From the NCBI GenBank assembly GCA_030595585.1, contig JAUVCY010000126.1:1-6099 (forward strand): 6,099 nucleotides of DNA, given 5' to 3'. Both the position numbers and the translations under genes were made by a program. The DNA is from Thermoplasmatota archaeon. GTDB taxonomy: Archaea > Thermoplasmatota > Penumbrarchaeia > Penumbrarchaeales > Penumbrarchaeaceae. The first letter of the stretch is position 1; the number at the start of each line of letters is the position of its first letter. The notes beneath the pieces were generated by a model. The model saw nothing but the letters and a program-made list of their open reading frames with translations. It was not told where the DNA came from and searched no databases. Positions 3,798 through 6,099 of this stretch are shown here, in pieces.

Positions 3798-6099
3798 TCA
3801 CTCCGGCAGGGGCTCGGCAGCCTCTTCTTCCGTGGCGGAGATCTCCTCACCGGGAAGTTCCGGCTCTGCCTCATCGGGGAGCGGCTCCTCCAACAGGGGC
3901 TCCTCTATCTGCCCCTCTTCCTCTCCGATTTCTCCCTCAAGTGGTTCATCGGATGGTGGCTCGATATCCCCCTCCACAACCCCTTCCTCCATCGGAGGCC
4001 CCATCTCCTCATCGTCCAGGTATTGGTCATCCATATCCCCGGGGAGATCGTCCTCCGATCCCATCTCCTCATCGTTCTCCTCCATCAGGTCTGGGGGGGC
4101 AATATCCTCGTCGTCTCCCCTCCTCATGAACAACACCAGGCCGATTATGATCGCCAGTACGACAAGCACGATGAGGACCAGTGCGATGATCATCGCCGTG
4201 TTGTCCTCATCTTTGTCCGTTCTGTTGTCCTCAGGAGGCTCATCGTCGATGGGAACTTCATCCTCCTTCTCCACCTTCGGGATGCCTCCATCGATGAGCA
4301 TCGATCCATCTGTCAGGACATGGAAGAGGAAGGGCTCAAAAGGCTCCTCTCCATCGACCAGGACGAAACAGAAGTATTGGGCCACGGGCACACCCTGCGA
4401 GAACTCTGCGTTCCCGTCCTCATCGGTGGTAGCGGTGAAATCCTGGCCGGTGGCGTTGACGATGGAGATGGTGATCTCAGCTCCAACAAGTGGAGTATCA
4501 TTGTCATACAGGAAGGGCCCTATGATAGGGTAGACCAGAGGGTCCAATGGAACCTCTTCCACGGTCACGTAAACAGTTGTGGACCCGCTCAGGTTCCCGT
4601 CGTCATCCCTCACCTGCAGGGTGAACACGTACATGCCTGCATCCTCGGGTGTGAACGTGGGCGCCTCGGGGTTCGAAAGATCGAGGTCAATGGTGTGGCT
4701 CGTACATTCCCAGATATATTCGGTGACGTTCCCATCCTCGTCCGAGGAACCTGAACCATCCAGGACCACCAGGTCCCCGAGCGTTACCGTTTGGTTATCC
4801 CCTGCATTCGCCACCGGAGGAATATTGGGCACCTCCTCGACAAAGAGCCACATGTACGCATCCTCGCTCCAGGCCCCCTCGTTGTCTCCAACGGTCAGCG
4901 TGAAGTTGTAGGTCCCAACCTCGAGAGGCGCGAACCACGGGCGAGCCGAGTCCGCATCCATGAGCGAGACCGTATGGTTCGTACAGGTCCAGTTGTAATG
5001 GTCCACGGCCCCGCCAGGGTCCATGGAGAGGCTCCCGTTGAGTGTTGCTGTCTCACCGATCGTTATGGTGATATTCTCCCCGGCGTCTGATATCGGAATT
5101 ACGTTGAAATGCGGCTCCTCGACAGTTACGGTCACCTGATCCTCCGCGGACCAGGAGCCGTTGTCGTCCCTGACCCTTAGGGTTAACAGATGATCTTCAG
5201 CTGCGCCTGGTATAAAGGACGGGGTGGAGCTGTTGCCATCCGTCATTGTCACAACGTGGCTGGTGCAGTTCCATTCCCAGGTCACAATGGACCCATCCTC
5301 ATCCGTGGACCCTGACCCGTCCAGATAGACGGTATCGCCCAGAGTCACGGCCTGATCCTCCCCTGCATCCGCAGAGGGAGGCAGGTTCACACCGGGTTCC
5401 ATCACAGTGATGTCGACGCTGTCCTCGTCCCTGCTCCAGTTACCCTGGTCGTCCTGCACCTTCAGGGTGAAGGTGTAAACCTCGGCAACATCAGGTGTGA
5501 AGGACGGCTCTGCCGAATCCGCATCGTCGAGGACCACGGTATGAGTTGTGCAGGTCCAGTTGTAGTGTTCCACGGTCCCATCGGGATCGGAGGACCCCGA
5601 TCCGTTCAGAACAACGATCGATCCAAGCGTCACTGACCTGTCCGAACCCGCATCTGCGATGGGCGGATCATCCGGTTTTATCACGGTTATGGTGACGCTG
5701 TCCTCATCGCTCTGGTTCGACCAGGCATTCCTGCTGTCCTTGACCGCAAGGGTAAGGACGTATGTCCCCGAGATATCCGGCGTAAAGGATGGAATTGCCG
5801 AGAACTGATTTGGCGTCAGGGAATTATCCCTGATCAACGACCCGCCGGGGTATAATGAGACGTTCCAGTTGTAGGAGAGCTTGTCGCCGTTGGTATCGCC
5901 GCCTGGAGCATCCTCGGGATCGGAGCTGCCGGTGCCGTCAAGGTCCACCGTCTCACCCACCATCACCTCCTGATCGACCCCGGCGTCCGGCATGGGGGAG
6001 CTGTTGTTGTTCCCTCCCCATGACAGGTTGGTTCTGTAGATCTTGACCCCTGACCCCCAGGTGGCGCCGGAGATGTCCAGGTCGTCATCGTTATCGACA
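3798..6099 (-). CDS. Large FG-GAP/PKD surface protein, N-terminus outside the window
   Basis: The frame stays open to the window edge, giving 766 visible codons; the Met at 5993 is internal. The first visible residues (DNDDDLD, then WGSGVKIY) are the last blade of an FG-GAP propeller, so a propeller probably lies upstream. Numbering from the Met at 5993, five PKD-type Ig-like domains follow (about 1-106, 110-198, 205-292, 299-386, 391-480), each with a [DN]-A-G start, an L-[DN]-G-[ST] turn and a V-x-D strand. A small beta domain (about 488-550; TTDEDGNAEF resembles carboxypeptidase-regulatory or Cna-B folds) and an acidic linker precede a membrane helix at 601-623. The chain ends in a 108-residue tail with 47 Asp/Glu and no basic residue after Arg624-Arg625. 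PKD domains 2-5 carry a Cys-Thr-x-His motif. Many N-x-S/T sites could be glycosylated. A structural or adhesive surface role is likely. It is the first gene visible in the operon. Confidence 0.92.
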   Translation of the reverse strand, partial: VDNDDDLDISGATWGSGVKIYRTNLSWGGNNNSSPMPDAGVDQEVMVGETVDLDGTGSSDPEDAPGGDTNGDKLSYNWNVSLYPGGSLIRDNSLTPNQFSAIPSFTPDISGTYVLTLAVKDSRNAWSNQSDEDSVTITVIKPDDPPIADAGSDRSVTLGSIVVLNGSGSSDPDGTVEHYNWTCTTHTVVLDDADSAEPSFTPDVAEVYTFTLKVQDDQGNWSRDEDSVDITVMEPGVNLPPSADAGEDQAVTLGDTVYLDGSGSTDEDGSIVTWEWNCTSHVVTMTDGNSSTPSFIPGAAEDHLLTLRVRDDNGSWSAEDQVTVTVEEPHFNVIPISDAGENITITIGETATLNGSLSMDPGGAVDHYNWTCTNHTVSLMDADSARPWFAPLEVGTYNFTLTVGDNEGAWSEDAYMWLFVEEVPNIPPVANAGDNQTVTLGDLVVLDGSGSSDEDGNVTEYIWECTSHTIDLDLSNPEAPTFTPEDAGMYVFTLQVRDDDGNLSGSTTVYVTVEEVPLDPLVYPIIGPFLYDNDTPLVGAEITISIVNATGQDFTATTDEDGNAEFSQGVPVAQYFCFVLVDGEEPFEPFLFHVLTDGSMLIDGGIPKVEKEDEVPIDDEPPEDNRTDKDEDNTAMIIALVLIVLVVLAIIIGLVLFMRRGDDEDIAPPDLMEENDEEMGSEDDLPGDMDDQYLDDEEMGPPMEEGVVEGDIEPPSDEPLEGEIGEEEGQIEEPLLEEPLPDEAEPELPGEEISATEEEAAEPLPE
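4554..5993 (-). repeat. Tandem array of five PKD domains (protein-level repeat)
   Basis: Five consecutive units of about 88-106 residues recur in the large surface protein. Units 2-5 are regular: their single cysteine codons at 5550, 5265, 4983 and 4704 are spaced 285, 282 and 279 bases apart. Unit 1, nearest the propeller, is longer, has an insertion around residues 26-38 and lacks the cysteine. The units have diverged at the DNA level, so the array is old and not a recent duplication. Confidence 0.8.

Noticed and set aside
3780..4754. Long + strand open frame (324 codons) opposite the large surface protein
   Set aside because: It mirrors the acidic, Pro-rich and PKD coding sequence on the - strand, has no recognisable domain, and is explained by codon bias of the real gene.

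Overview
The window looks archaeal, most likely Euryarchaeota and possibly Thermoplasmatota. The signs are a TATA-like box close to the nikR start, AGG/AGA-rich arginine codons, GGTG/GGAG-type ribosome binding sites, and large secreted proteins built from FG-GAP, kelch and PKD repeats that end in one membrane helix plus a basic cluster. The phylum is an inference; no rRNA or other marker gene is present.

Layout. Positions 1-231 are a dense regulatory region with no gene. It holds three long related palindromes (8-55, 83-127, 131-178), a TATA-like box (194-201), a short perfect inverted repeat (202-230) and a ribosome binding site. It leads into nikR (232-633, + strand), a nickel-responsive ribbon-helix-helix regulator with all four nickel ligands. 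All remaining genes lie on the - strand and are transcribed toward nikR. In transcription order they are: a large surface protein cut by the right window edge (FG-GAP propeller end, five PKD domains, a small beta domain, a membrane helix and a very acidic tail; 6099 to 3798); a secreted seven-repeat FG-GAP propeller protein (3738-2371); a secreted kelch propeller protein (2357-1086); and a four-helix membrane protein with two cysteine clusters (1084-635). Gaps between these genes are 59, 13 and 1 nt, so they look like one operon. The last gene's stop is one base from the nikR stop.

How it fits together. The - strand genes form a cell-surface cassette of two stand-alone propellers and a propeller-PKD fusion, all tethered by C-terminal helices, plus a small cysteine-rich integral membrane protein. 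No catalytic domain is recognisable, so adhesion, recognition or envelope structure is the most that can be inferred. nikR appears functionally separate. The multi-site region before it suggests control of nikR itself and perhaps of a divergent gene left of the window, for example a nickel transporter; that gene is not visible. The most interesting elements are the palindrome array, the repeated Cys-Thr-x-His motif in four PKD domains, and the unidentified cysteine-cluster membrane protein.
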